Assembly: GCA_037176705.1 (NCBI GenBank)
Contig: CM073896.1
Span: 18,426,708 to 18,490,707 of the forward strand
Length of the DNA: 64,000 nt
Origin: Molossus alvarezi
Taxonomy: Eukaryota; Chordata; Mammalia; Chiroptera; Molossidae
Direction: 5' to 3'
The position numbers and the translations under genes are program-made. The notes below the pieces were generated by a model. The model was not told where the DNA came from, made no database searches, and was given only the letters and a program-made list of their open reading frames with translations. Positions 54,001 to 57,058 of this stretch are shown here, piece after piece (the first letter of the stretch is position 1; the number at the start of each line of letters is the position of its first letter).

Positions 54001-54617
54001 ACACGCCCGGACCCGGATTGCGTCTTTCTCATAAAGTGTCTCCATAGAGATCTTCGTGGCCTTGATTTTGTAATACTCTCAATTCCCAACAGGGCGCAGA
54101 GAATTTTTTTTTAAATAAGTTTATTAAAATGAATTGGATTTCAGTATTTTGAAACACCCCGTAACGAAATGGAAGCACTCTGGGCTTTGGAAAGCTGGCA
54201 GGGAGGGCGCGGAAGGCCCCGCAGCATTCGCTAGTGGTGCCATGGGACACTCCGCGGGGAAGCAGGGCAGCCGGTGAGGGCCGCAGACAAGCCCCGGGCA
54301 CGCAGCCTCGGCCACAGCCCCCAGTTCGTCTCCTCAGACCCCACGCCTTGGTTTCCCAACAATTCTCATTTTACTCATGCTTTCCAGAACCCCTCTCCCC
54401 CTCACTTAAAATCACCCAAAGCGTTTCCATCTTTGCTCAAAGGGAAAGATGCAATGTTATTACCTGCCCACTGTCCCATTGACTTCAAGAAGGACCTTGG
54501 CAAAACCTTCCAGAAATGCAGGTAAATACATTTGGAGAATCTCACCCACTTCACCAGGTAGACCAGGCACACCAGCATGCCCACCGAGATGAAGAGGTGC
54601 TCCAGAGCTGCCCCCAT
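9314..54617 (-). CDS. HSD17B3: HSD17B3 gene, 11 coding exons (17-beta-hydroxysteroid dehydrogenase type 3)
   Basis: Short-chain dehydrogenase/reductase of the endoplasmic reticulum that uses NADPH to reduce androstenedione to testosterone, mainly in testis. Joining eleven minus-strand exons gives 310 codons plus TAG, the human length, with every intron GT-AG and all phases consistent. Seen in the product: a hydrophobic N-terminal segment (about residues 4-20) for membrane anchoring; the Rossmann motif TGAGDGIG at 54-61; Arg80, the NADPH-selecting residue; Asn-Asn-Val-Gly at 130-133; Asn157; catalytic Ser185, Tyr198 and Lys202 in YSASK. Residues whose change causes human 17-beta-HSD3 deficiency (Arg80, Asn130, Ala203, Val205, Ser232, Met235, Cys268, Pro282) are retained. 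The last residues differ from human (ends ASIG). No frameshift or premature stop was found. The gene spans about 45 kb. The neighbours expected from human synteny (SLC35D2, ERCC6L2) are not visible. Confidence 0.97.
9663..9727. repeat. Three tandem 22-23-bp units inside the Tigger end
   Basis: Three near-identical units of acgcctatgacacacccagg, an expansion of a short repeated motif in the terminal region. The second Tigger copy (62880-62925) has a different, drifted version. Confidence 0.9.
9844..9946 (+). mobile_element. Head-only Ves (about 85 bp plus A-rich tail)
   Basis: Only the tRNA-like head is present: gccctggccggtttggctca to ggggcacgtacc, then A-rich aaaaaaataataat. Flanked by an aattttaaatatg / aattaaatatggt duplication. 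The same end point is seen at 30848. Confidence 0.92.
10158..10419 (-). mobile_element. Ves SINE, type A
   Basis: Reverse full-length copy with tail box atcctcacctgaggaca, inserted in the Tigger fossil. atttttca(c/t)tcttt flanks both sides. Confidence 0.95.
10600..12300 (-). pseudogene. Decayed Tigger transposase (DDE, pogo type)
   Basis: Minus-strand frames at 11411-11593 include [13 protein letters not shown], which resembles the conserved DDE segment of Tigger/pogo transposases (IKVVFLPPNT type). Neighbouring frames at 11545-11751 and 10978-11274 are compatible fragments broken by stops, frameshifts and a Ves insertion. No intact helix-turn-helix domain can be read. Not functional. Confidence 0.6.
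11790..12059 (+). mobile_element. Ves SINE, type A
   Basis: Head cccctgccggtttggctccg, tail box gtcctcgggtgaggata. The target (a/c)ggtcctctgg is repeated at both ends. Confidence 0.95.
12639..12825 (-). mobile_element. Ves SINE, type B
   Basis: Reverse copy: cctttattgattttagggag, gggcatgtgccctgaccggg, gccacaccagctgg. Inserted near the right end of the Tigger fossil. Confidence 0.9.
13148..13367 (+). mobile_element. Ves SINE, type A, internally deleted
   Basis: Head gccctggccggtttggctca, then jumps from gctaaggccc to aattggggttgtgtggg, losing the middle of the body. Tail box decayed (gtcctgagtgagcat). Confidence 0.88.
13368..13939. other. Intron 10 start region, GC-rich, unassigned
   Basis: Single-copy-looking DNA just downstream of exon 10 on the gene strand. 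GC-rich from about 13740 to 13910. No repeat or conserved frame recognised. Confidence 0.4.
13940..14089 (-). CDS. HSD17B3: HSD17B3 exon 10 (residues 225-274)
   Basis: A 150-nt exon from [18 protein letters not shown] to GCLVHTIM, the substrate-binding lid after the active site. Ser232, Met235 and Cys268 are retained. Acceptor CACTGTAG|GTGCTG, donor ATCATG|GTAACT, phase 0 at both ends. Confidence 0.96.
14358..14508. mobile_element. Palindromic MITE fragment (same family as 53588-53782)
   Basis: Shares gcaggacactcagattgaa..., catgggatatactta and the end ttggcaaccctat with the copy in intron 1. The two halves are imperfect reverse complements. Probably an old hAT-type MITE. Confidence 0.55.
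14513..15144. other. Intron 9, unassigned
   Basis: No coding pattern or repeat family recognised. Confidence 0.4.
15145..15256 (-). mobile_element. MIR fragment
   Basis: Reads gcagatggggaaactgaggc and agtggcagagctgggctttg, reverse MIR, truncated by the adjacent Ves insertion. Confidence 0.8.
15257..15510 (+). mobile_element. Ves SINE, type A, with perfect target duplication
   Basis: Head gccctggccggtttggctca, tail box gtcctcgggtgaggata. gaaaatcaaattcaa occurs unchanged on both sides, so this is a comparatively young insertion. Confidence 0.97.
15511..15859. other. Intron 9, unassigned
   Basis: After the repeated Ves target site the sequence is not recognised. Contains short C-rich tracts. 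Confidence 0.4.
15860..16190 (+). mobile_element. MLT/MaLR-type solo LTR fragment
   Basis: Contains ggaccatgtgaccagatctg, ggccaatgagtctgagcaaa, an AATAAA near 16118 and ttttacagcagcaaacagcc near the end, in the order expected of a MaLR LTR. Confidence 0.65.
16191..17165. other. Intron 9, no repeat recognised; long open frame on plus strand
   Basis: A 310-codon frame is open on the plus strand from 16455 to 17387, antisense to exon 9. Its sequence is Ser/Pro/Arg-rich with no domain, and I do not call it a gene. Confidence 0.4.
17166..17231 (-). CDS. HSD17B3: HSD17B3 exon 9 (residues 203-224)
   Basis: A 66-nt exon encoding [18 protein letters not shown] followed by IIIQ. Ala203 and Val205, both mutated in human deficiency, are kept. 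Acceptor GGCTCCAG|GCTTTC, donor ATCCAG|GTGAGG, phase 0 at both ends. Confidence 0.96.
17755..17836 (-). CDS. HSD17B3: HSD17B3 exon 8 (end of residue 175 to 202), active site
   Basis: An 82-nt exon encoding [19 protein letters not shown] and then SMYSASK. It holds catalytic Ser185 (in NISSG), Tyr198 and Lys202. Residue 176 is Arg; I recall Gln in human. Acceptor CTTGTAG|GCGGAA, donor TCCAAG|GTGAGT, leaving in phase 0. Confidence 0.96.
17837..18902. other. Intron 7, unassigned
   Basis: Single-copy-looking DNA with an 18-base A run at about 18432. No repeat or conserved frame recognised. Confidence 0.4.
18903..18937 (-). CDS. HSD17B3: HSD17B3 exon 7 (residues 164-174 plus two bases of 175)
   Basis: A 35-nt exon encoding [11 protein letters not shown] and the first two bases of Arg175. 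Acceptor TCTTACAG|ATGACC, donor GTCCAG|GTGAGG, leaving in phase 2. It corresponds to the helix before the active-site strand. Confidence 0.95.
18938..19704. other. Intron 6 (distal part), unassigned
   Basis: No repeat family recognised. Ends at the Ves copy at 19705. Confidence 0.4.
19705..19939 (+). mobile_element. Ves SINE, type A
   Basis: Head ccctggctggtttggctca, tail tatcctcgggtaaggaag with one hairpin pair lost. Its A-tail position is occupied by a GATA microsatellite. Confidence 0.93.
19943..20022. repeat. (GATA)n microsatellite at a Ves tail
   Basis: About 17 gata units with two small breaks, directly after the Ves end. Confidence 0.98.
20030..21467. other. Intron 6, GC-rich, unassigned
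   Basis: About 1.4 kb of GC-rich DNA with long chance frames on both strands (for example 20704-21345 minus). No domain or repeat recognised; a T18 run at about 20983. Confidence 0.4.
21468..21719 (+). mobile_element. Ves SINE, type A
   Basis: Head gccctggccagtttggctca, tail box gtcctcaggtgaggata. A C-rich run replaces part of the CT-rich segment. Confidence 0.95.
21745..21890 (-). mobile_element. MIR fragment (diverged)
   Basis: Reverse MIR features: gcagatgaagaatctgaa, ctgactagtagctgaactgg, gatcccagac. Confidence 0.55.
22039..23044. repeat. ~1 kb polypurine minisatellite (GGGGAAGGAGAG / GGTGGAGGGGAAGGAG units)
   Basis: About 1,000 bp in which nearly every plus-strand base is A or G; the only pyrimidines are mostly the T of a recurring ggtgg. 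Units gaaggagaggggg and ggtggaggggaaggag alternate in irregular higher-order blocks. It lies in HSD17B3 intron 6, so the transcript is C/U-rich here. Because it almost lacks T, all three plus frames and several minus frames stay open for hundreds of codons; these are not genes. Confidence 0.98.
23325..23360 (-). CDS. HSD17B3: HSD17B3 exon 6 (residues 152-163)
   Basis: A 36-nt micro-exon encoding [12 protein letters not shown], including Asn157 of the SDR catalytic tetrad. Acceptor TTATTACAG|AGCATC, donor GTGAAG|GTACGT, phase 0 at both ends. The ~1 kb polypurine block begins about 280 nt into the following intron. Confidence 0.95.
23610..23838 (+). mobile_element. Ves SINE, type B-like
   Basis: Head ccctggccggtgaggctcag, body cagtcagggcacatac, long (CT)n at 23748-23786, end ctctctctaaaaatcaaatt. 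Confidence 0.9.
23846..24076 (+). mobile_element. Ves SINE, type A
   Basis: Head agccctggccagtttggctc, tail box gtcctcgggtgaggata. Target aaaaggagttta is repeated on both sides. It landed just after the preceding type B copy. Confidence 0.96.
24077..25044. other. Intron 5, unassigned
   Basis: Includes an irregular gacagaca-rich stretch (24236-24310). No gene or family recognised. Confidence 0.4.
25045..25112 (-). CDS. HSD17B3: HSD17B3 exon 5 (residues 129-151)
   Basis: A 68-nt exon encoding [16 protein letters not shown] and on to IQ. It contains the SDR NNVG motif (the NNAG equivalent) that stabilises the central sheet. Acceptor CCCGTCAG|TCAACA, donor ATCCAG|GTACAT. Residues 148-149 read His-Val where the human protein, as I recall it, has Asp-Glu; the rest of the exon is close to human. 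Confidence 0.95.
25190..25620 (+). mobile_element. Old L1 3' UTR fragment
   Basis: Reads caacccagaaattcttctct ... atgcaccaaaatgctttctc ... ttccagtttttctgcactga, in the style of old L1M 3' UTRs; diverged. Confidence 0.5.
25914..26240 (+). mobile_element. Ves SINE, type A, with (CT)n(CA)n expansion
   Basis: Head gccctggccggtttagctca, CT-rich region expanded into (tc)n then (ca)n (26078-26170), tail box gttctcaggtgagga. tccatcagtga occurs on both sides. Confidence 0.94.
26484..26591 (-). CDS. HSD17B3: HSD17B3 exon 4 (residues 93-128)
   Basis: A 108-nt exon, phase 1 to phase 1, encoding [18 protein letters not shown] through GLEIGIL. The [13 protein letters not shown] block is the strand 3 / acidic residue region that contacts the adenine ring in SDRs. 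Acceptor TAATGCAG|AGTCG, donor TTTTAG|GTAAGT. Confidence 0.96.
26822..27006 (+). mobile_element. MER20-like hAT MITE
   Basis: Begins cagtgattcccaaagtgggg, includes cagcatcagcatcaccagca and acttgttagggacac, ends gctcaagttggagacccctg; close to MER20 and about its length. Confidence 0.8.
27090..27330 (-). mobile_element. MIR
   Basis: Reverse MIR: ttttaatcctctctacgacc, gagtaggtatgatcctcatt, gtccagaggagaaagcggct. Confidence 0.75.
27331..27876. other. Intron 3, unassigned
   Basis: No repeat or coding pattern recognised between the MIR and the Ves copy. Confidence 0.4.
27877..28133 (+). mobile_element. Ves SINE, type A, with near-perfect target duplication
   Basis: Head ggccctggccggtttggttc, tail box gtcctcgggtgaggata, long A tail. 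agaaatcggacaac flanks it at 27862 and 28134. Antisense to HSD17B3, in intron 3. Confidence 0.97.
28134..28555. other. Intron 3 next to exon 3, unassigned
   Basis: Single-copy-looking DNA between the Ves target site and the exon 3 donor. Confidence 0.4.
28556..28631 (-). CDS. HSD17B3: HSD17B3 exon 3 (residues 68-92 plus first base of 93)
   Basis: A 76-nt exon encoding [18 protein letters not shown] and on to MEI. It contains beta strand 2 of the Rossmann fold ending at Arg80, which selects NADPH. Acceptor ATCCCAG|CTAGCA, donor GATTG|GTGAGT. It lies between oppositely oriented Ves SINEs (27877-28133 on plus, 28750-28973 on minus). Skipping this exon would shift the frame. Confidence 0.95.
28750..28973 (-). 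mobile_element. Ves SINE, type A, sense to HSD17B3
   Basis: Reverse copy ending gaaccaaaccagccagggca. ttctcctgg(g/a)ttta flanks both sides. Its left end is about 118 bp upstream of exon 3 on the gene strand, so its CU-rich segment sits close to that acceptor. Confidence 0.93.
28974..30180. other. Intron 2, unassigned
   Basis: No gene. A faint MER20-like patch may lie around 29870-30010, too diverged to call. Confidence 0.35.
30605..30832 (+). mobile_element. Ves SINE, type B-like (first of a serial pair)
   Basis: Head gcccagctggtgtgcctcag, body cagtcagggcacatgcctgg, poly-G at about 30715, end ctctctctataaaaaattc. Preceded by aagaaatgatatccctt (30588). Confidence 0.92.
30848..30963 (+). mobile_element. 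Head-only Ves (second of a serial pair)
   Basis: gccctggccggtttggctca to ggggcaagtacc, then an A-rich tail; the body is absent, as at 9844. Bordered by aagaaattatatcct (30833) and aagaaatgatatccctt (30964), the same target as its neighbour. Confidence 0.94.
31561..31975. other. Intron 2, unassigned AT-rich
   Basis: AT-rich DNA with a G-rich island (31643-31680). Possibly more L1 debris. Confidence 0.35.
31976..32400 (-). mobile_element. MaLR-type LTR, reverse
   Basis: gttagctgctgtaacaactc and gtggcttaacataatgaag at the left, gtcacatggccccacctaga toward the right: a reversed MLT-like LTR. Confidence 0.6.
32455..32629 (+). mobile_element. MIR
   Basis: gttcaattcctgcttacacc ... caggttactcaatttggtcc ... 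tttcctcactggcaagacaa, MIR in forward orientation, truncated by the next Ves. Confidence 0.75.
32630..32880 (+). mobile_element. Ves SINE, type A
   Basis: Head agccctgtcccgtttggctc, tail box gtcctcgggtgaggata. Confidence 0.95.
32881..33321. other. Intron 2, unassigned
   Basis: No family recognised. Confidence 0.4.
33322..33562 (-). mobile_element. Ves SINE, type A
   Basis: Reverse copy with tail box atcctcacctgaggaca and head gagccaaaccggccagggc. Confidence 0.95.
33563..34330 (-). mobile_element. Probable L1 ORF2 debris, antisense
   Basis: T-rich text (ctccttctctctcttttttatt, cttgaaagctaaaactattt, gttggctacccagttttata) has the look of reversed L1 ORF2. Diverged; limits uncertain. Confidence 0.4.
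34331..34664. other. Intron 2, unassigned
   Basis: No repeat recognised; short poly-C runs near 34540 and 34655. Confidence 0.4.
34665..35080 (-). mobile_element. MaLR-type LTR, reverse (probable)
   Basis: gctatggtaacaagttaaga, aaatctcagcagtttaatgt, aacaaaggcttatttcttct: the reversed 3' end of an MLT/MST-like LTR. The right limit is a guess. Confidence 0.5.
35081..35960. other. Intron 2, unassigned
   Basis: 35580-35960 is T-rich and may be old L1. Nothing coding. Confidence 0.35.
35961..36265 (-). mobile_element. Possible MaLR LTR remnant, reverse
   Basis: tgcagggacaaatttcagtg and ctgaatacaagaaaggtttg resemble the same reversed LTR end as at 34665 and 31976. Weak. Confidence 0.35.
36266..37340. 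other. Intron 2, unassigned
   Basis: AT-rich with a purine-rich part (36475-36700). No gene or clear repeat. Confidence 0.35.
37341..37594 (+). mobile_element. Ves SINE, type A
   Basis: Head gccctggccagtttggctca, tail box atcctcgggtgaggatt. actaaacat flanks both ends. Confidence 0.95.
37840..39060 (+). mobile_element. L1 ORF2 fragments, forward, with a Ves inside
   Basis: Patches such as caattcgtcaggaagacata (37977) and tgaaaacttaggtgaaatgg, actccagccatagatggttt (38790-38950) match L1 ORF2 in order. The stretch 38090-38550 between them is not recognised. Confidence 0.55.
38554..38778 (+). mobile_element. Ves SINE, type A, shortened
   Basis: Head agccctggccggttttgctc. The body loses part of the 3' region so that cgctctat runs straight into gtcctcaggtgaggata. 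The hairpin box survives. Confidence 0.93.
39200..39415 (+). mobile_element. L1 3'-end fragment
   Basis: ttgggatatatttacataat, ggaatactatacaattctga and agcatggatgaatttcaaaa: L1 3' end, diverged. Confidence 0.65.
39430..40060. other. Intron 2, unassigned
   Basis: Chance frames on both strands around 39637-40150, no domain seen. Confidence 0.35.
40238..40493 (+). mobile_element. Ves SINE, type A
   Basis: Head ggccctggcctgtttggctc, tail box gtcctcgggtgaggatt preceded by an extra (aaat)n. Target at-aaccttg flanks it. Confidence 0.95.
40541..40777 (+). mobile_element. Ves SINE, type A
   Basis: Head gccctggccggtttggctca, tail box gtcctcaggtgaggata. agagacatggt on both sides. Confidence 0.95.
40861..41399. 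other. Intron 2, unassigned
   Basis: No gene or repeat recognised. Confidence 0.4.
41400..42640 (-). mobile_element. Probable antisense L1-derived block with GC-rich part
   Basis: Text such as ggggtgtgatgagtaatctt, gttagagactctggttctta and the G/C-rich tandem-like units that follow (cctccttgttacgttgggc...) resembles a known L1-associated non-coding segment read in reverse. Identified by style only. Confidence 0.45.
42641..43429. other. Intron 2, GC-rich, unassigned
   Basis: About 0.8 kb of GC-rich DNA with some CpG. A 210-codon chance frame on the plus strand (42511-43143) shows no domain. No promoter or CpG-island claim is made. Confidence 0.35.
43430..43660 (-). mobile_element. L1 3' UTR-like fragment, reverse
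   Basis: tgtatttttttggagtagtt, ggtacagaactttctcatac with a poly-C run: reversed old L1 3' UTR style. Confidence 0.45.
43834..44027. mobile_element. MITE with 12-bp inverted ends, hAT-like
   Basis: Starts caggggtgggga and ends tccccactcctg, reverse complements with one mismatch. The interior has ggcccacaggcctt, a mid-part taatttttaagttgataat and cacgaatgatattataaata. About 195 bp. Family not named with confidence. Confidence 0.65.
44320..44880 (-). mobile_element. L1 3' end, antisense
   Basis: cttgaggtataatttatata, ttcaccatcgtcactaccca, ttcgtccatgttgtagcagg, tcatttttattgcagaataa, gttgctgggttgtacagtga: reversed L1 3' end, contiguous. Confidence 0.85.
44881..45390. other. Intron 2, unassigned
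   Basis: No family recognised. Confidence 0.4.
45391..45590 (-). mobile_element. Ves SINE, type B
   Basis: tttctttattgatttgagag, ggcccacaacctgggcatgt, gagccacaccagccagac. Confidence 0.93.
45601..45801 (-). mobile_element. Ves SINE, type B
   Basis: taattgttttagagagagag, cccgagacccgggcatgtgc, gagccacactgaccagggc. Head to tail with the previous copy. Confidence 0.92.
45802..46369. other. Intron 2, unassigned
   Basis: No repeat family or coding pattern recognised. Confidence 0.4.
46370..46611 (+). mobile_element. Ves SINE, type A
   Basis: Head ccctggccagtttggctcag, tail box atcctcaggtgaggata. Confidence 0.95.
46612..46950. other. Intron 2, unassigned
   Basis: No repeat recognised. Confidence 0.4.
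46951..48000 (-). mobile_element. L1 3' end, antisense, with a Ves inside
   Basis: gagttcccaggtaccctttacc at the left; tatataaatggaaccatatg, tactgagcataatcctctgg, ttgttccagcgtttggcaat, ctaagagtgccattgctgag at the right. Split by the Ves at 47188. Confidence 0.85.
47188..47420 (+). mobile_element. Ves SINE, type A-like
   Basis: Head ccctggctggcttggctcag, body gtcaagggcacgtaccttgg, end ccactctatctaaagataa followed by gaaagaaa; the hairpin box is missing. Confidence 0.9.
48001..49020 (+). mobile_element. L1/HAL1-type fragment, forward, with a Ves inside
   Basis: agcagaatggaggggaccaa, gaaagaatcagtgaacttaa, agactatgaggccacaagcg, gaaggaaaactaagaaaaat: an L1-related ORF1 or 5' segment, decayed. 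Confidence 0.6.
48507..48715 (-). mobile_element. Ves SINE, type B
   Basis: ttctttactgatattagaaa, ggcccacaacctgggcatgt, gccacacttgctggg. Inserted in the L1-like block. Confidence 0.92.
49034..49276 (+). mobile_element. Ves SINE, type A
   Basis: Head agccctggctggtttgctca, tail box gtcctcgggtgaggata. A long A run precedes and follows. Confidence 0.95.
49318..49470 (-). mobile_element. MIR fragment
   Basis: cattctgtgcgaagcatttt, ttacaaaagcccaggtggga, gtcatcacctccagtttgtt: reverse MIR. Confidence 0.55.
49471..50050. other. Intron 2, unassigned
   Basis: No family recognised, apart from a possible MIR scrap near 49780-49850. Confidence 0.35.
50051..50233 (-). mobile_element. Ves SINE, type A, diverged
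   Basis: Reverse copy, shortened body, decayed tail box (atcttctcctgaggct), head gagccaaacccgccagggc. gccatggatctt on both sides. Confidence 0.9.
50234..50980. other. Intron 2, unassigned
   Basis: No gene or repeat recognised. Confidence 0.4.
50981..51030. repeat. (TGTC)n(TATC)n microsatellite
   Basis: tctgtctgtctgtctgtcta then tctatctatctatt and an imperfect continuation. Confidence 0.95.
51031..51533. other. Intron 2 start next to exon 2, unassigned
   Basis: AT-rich, no repeat recognised. On the gene strand this is the first 500 nt of the largest intron. Confidence 0.4.
51534..51580 (-). CDS. HSD17B3: HSD17B3 exon 2 (residues 52-67)
   Basis: A 47-nt exon encoding [16 protein letters not shown], the SDR cofactor-binding glycine motif TGxxxGxG. 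Acceptor TTTTTGCAG|TGATCAC, donor TTTGAG|GTAAGT; enters in phase 1 and leaves in phase 0. The rest of intron 1 and the 23-kb intron 2 flank it. Confidence 0.96.
51857..52077 (-). mobile_element. Ves SINE, type A, sense to HSD17B3
   Basis: Reverse copy with tail box atcctcacccgaggaca and head gagccaaaccggccagggca. In intron 1, about 280 bp upstream of exon 2. Confidence 0.96.
52078..52839. other. Intron 1, unassigned
   Basis: No repeat or coding pattern recognised. Confidence 0.4.
52840..53075 (-). mobile_element. MIR, reverse
   Basis: tccattgagtgcttccgttc, atcatctcacttactattca, ttagtttatagatcacaagc, tcaagatcacactactaaaa, in reverse MIR order. Confidence 0.8.
53076..53587. other. Intron 1, unassigned
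   Basis: No family recognised. Confidence 0.4.
53588..53782. mobile_element. Palindromic MITE
   Basis: aagacacccagttaaatctga in the left half and acctgaaattcaaatgtaact plus atatcctgtattttatttgg in the right half mirror each other. Outer ends agattgccacc / ttggcagccct. Same family as 14358-14508. Looks like an old hAT-type palindrome. Confidence 0.6.
53783..54463. other. Intron 1 start next to exon 1, unassigned
   Basis: GC-rich from 54180 to 54330. No repeat or frame recognised. Confidence 0.4.
54464..54617 (-). CDS. HSD17B3: HSD17B3 exon 1 (coding part, residues 1-51 plus first base of 52)
   Basis: The start ATG (54615-54617) sits in a strong GCCATGG context. A GTG two codons upstream is in frame but is not a normal eukaryotic start. 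The peptide begins MGAALEHLF, is hydrophobic through CLVYLV, and ends SMGQWA, matching the N-terminal anchor and linker of the human enzyme. The donor is G|GTAATAAC, phase 1. The 5' UTR lies in the GC-rich stretch to the right; its start cannot be read. Confidence 0.96.
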
Positions 54618-54954
54618 GGCCACCCGCAGATGCGGCTGCAGACGGGTCCTCCGCCGGCCTCGCAGGATGGGCGGCGCTGCCGGGCGGCGGGTCAGCCTCC
54701 CCGAGTCACCGTGCGCTCCACTGTACGCAGACCTTTAGATTAGAGTAACTGCTTTACACAATCCTCTGATTCACAGGCGTTGCAATAAAGTATTCTTTCT
54801 AATATCTTTACAACACTGTTGGTCTTTTGCGACCTTGGGGGAACTAAGTGGTGAAGGAGCAAAAGGCAGACATGAGAAAGATAAAGCCAGGAAATGAACA
54901 TGGCAGCCCAAGGTTCTCTCCTTGATTTGGAAGCTCAAAAGGATACAATGTCCT
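54618..54954. promoter_or_regulatory. HSD17B3 5' UTR and proximal upstream region
   Basis: The 100 bp next to the start codon are GC-rich (54618-54720), then composition falls. No TATA box at a convincing place. The promoter must lie here if transcription starts close to the ATG as in human. Confidence 0.45.
54830..54838 (-). promoter_or_regulatory. Candidate NR5A1 (SF-1) half-site upstream of HSD17B3
   Basis: CCAAGGTCG on the gene strand matches YCAAGGYCR, about 213 bp upstream of the start codon. A GATA-type AGATAA lies at 54879-54884 on the plus strand. Both factors drive Leydig-cell steroidogenic genes. I see no clear TATA box. Two short motifs can occur by chance. Confidence 0.3.
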
Positions 54955-55600
54955 GTCAGTCATTTATTCAGCAAATATGTATTGACTGCCTACCAGGTGG
55001 CATCGCTGTTCGGGGCACTGGGGATGTGCCCTAGAGAGCAAGGCTGGGCCTCTGCCTGCAGAGCCGAGGTTCTAGAAGGGGGACAGAGGATGCACCCACA
55101 GCTAACGCAGTGGCAGATATCAGTGCCATGAAAAAGTGCTGCTGAGTGTCCTGCTACAGTGGCTAGTGATCAAATAAATGCTCTAAAGAGGATGTTCTGG
55201 AAGGAATTCTGTAAAGAGTGGCACTTTGAGCTGAAGTTTGAATGAAAAGGAGGAGCCAGGGAAGATGAGGTTTCCCCTCCAGGCTGAAGGAGCAGCTAGC
55301 ACAGACGCTCTGACGTGGGGAAGATCCGTACATCTGAGGACTAAATAACACAACCCAGCGGGGGACCAGTCTGTAGAGAACAGGGAAACAAGAATAAAGG
55401 ATGGTGGAGGTGCGAGGAGCAGCCAGGGCCTCCTGGTGAGGAGTTTGGACTTGAATCTAAGAGCAACACGGAGCCATTGAAGAGGTTCAGACAATGAAGT
55501 CATATCATCTGAATTGTGCTTTGAAAAGTCACTCTGGATGCTGAAAGAAGATGACCTTCTGGAGGTAGGGATGGAGGGTGGGCATGGGGAGTGAGACTAT
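54955..55600 (+). mobile_element. L2 (LINE-2) 3'-end fragment
   Basis: cagtcatttattcagcaaat, actgcctaccaggtggcatc, cggggcactggggatgtgcc, gttctagaagggggacagag, then ggagccattgaagaggttca and tcactctggatgctgaaaga. Confidence 0.75.
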
Positions 55601-56010
55601 GGCAGTCATCCAAGAAGAGTGTCCTAATGTCACACTTGTTTGGTGACATTACCCAATCTCTTGACTTTAGGACTCTCTGTATGCTGAGGACCCCCCAAAT
55701 GTAGAAGTTCAGTGGGAACCCAGGCTGGTCATCCAGACTTGCATATCCAGCTGCCTGCCTGACACCTCCGTTTGAGTGCCTCATCACACGTCTAAAACTG
55801 GTTTCTGGTCTTACCTTCAAATACCAAAGACTTGCTGATCGCAGGAAATGGCAACTCTTACCTTCCAGCTGTTCGCGTTAAAAACCTTGGAGATAGCTTT
55901 GACTTTTCTCTTTCCCTCCCACCTCACAGCCAACCTGTCTCCTGCTGGATTTGTTTTCAGTTTCAGATTATGGTGCACAAGACTGCTATGGGTATTCTTT
56001 GTGAAAGTTC
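55601..56010. other. Old repeat, family not assigned
   Basis: Text such as cttgcatatccagctgcctg and aaaaaccttggagatagctt recurs in mammalian genomes, but I cannot name the family with confidence. Confidence 0.35.
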
Positions 56011-56013
56011 CTG

Positions 56014-56106
<93 letters not shown>
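56011..56106. repeat. Compound (CT)n(CA)n microsatellite
   Basis: About 65 bp of CT with one interruption, then about 28 bp of CA. Confidence 0.98.
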
Positions 56107-56108
<2 letters not shown>

Positions 56109-56788
56109 TAATTGCTGGTCACACATATTACCTACATACAACCTCAACTTTACTCTTACTAGTGTATCAGTCAGATCCACTTAGGAGATACAAACCACAC
56201 AGAAGTGTGAAAGGGACTATGCAATATAAAAAATTAGTAACTACTTATAAGGTATTTGCAACTAAGGAGACGTCAAAGAGAACTCAAAGAACACCATGCA
56301 CCGAAGGAGGCCCTGACTCAACACTGGGTTCAGAGCGCACTGGGAAGTTCTCTGGGTGCCTGAGACAGCTGTTGGGGTGGGGGAGGAGGCTGGGAGCAGG
56401 GAATCGCTGTGGGACCAAAATCTCGGCTGCAATGCTGGCAAATCTCCCGGGTGAGTTCTCCTGGGGTCCAATTGGGGAAAAACTAACATTTCTTTTTACA
56501 CCATTGAGTCTTTCAACCTATAAACATGGCATATCTCTCTTTTTAGTTCTTAATGTCTCAAATTTTTATAAGTTCTTCAAATATTTTAGCACTTATAAAA
56601 ATTTATATTAAGAAAAACATTAGAAACATACAAAAGTCGAGACTAATTTAATGGACCCCCTCTATTTACACATATTATAAGTAACTATAATGACAGATAA
56701 TAATAAAATTTACCATCATTTAATGTCCATTGTTACTTTGCATATACCAAATCCCACCCCCACCCCACCTCCAGAATGGCAAGGACTC
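56107..56788. other. Unassigned
   Basis: No gene or repeat recognised; a long chance frame (55832-56611, plus) runs through the microsatellite and is not coding. Confidence 0.4.
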
Positions 56789-57058
56789 TTTATTTTTTTA
56801 AATTGAGGTAACAATGGTTTATAACATTATTTCAGTGTCAGTGGCACAATTATAATTTGACATCTGTATACACTCCAGGGTGCTCACCACCAAAGGTCTA
56901 CTTTCCATTTGTCACCATACAATTGACCCCCTTTACCCATTTTGTTCTCCTCCCAACCCCTTCCCTTCTTGTAACCACCAATCTGTTGTCTTGTAACCAC
57001 CAATCTATTAATTTGTTTGTTTATCCATTTCCCTTATTTAGCATAATACCATCATGGA
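56789..57058 (-). mobile_element. L1 3' end, antisense
   Basis: ttgaggtaacaatggtttat, tttcagtgtcagtggcacaa, gtgctcaccaccaaaggtct, ccctttacccattttgttc: reverse of the L1 3' terminus type seen at 6553-6915. Confidence 0.75.

Noticed and set aside
54621..54623. GTG two codons upstream of the HSD17B3 ATG as an alternative start
   Set aside because: In frame, but the ATG at 54615-54617 has a strong context and gives the exact family length.
55832..56611. 259-codon plus frame
   Set aside because: Half of it is the CT/CA microsatellite; the remainder has no similarity to a known protein.
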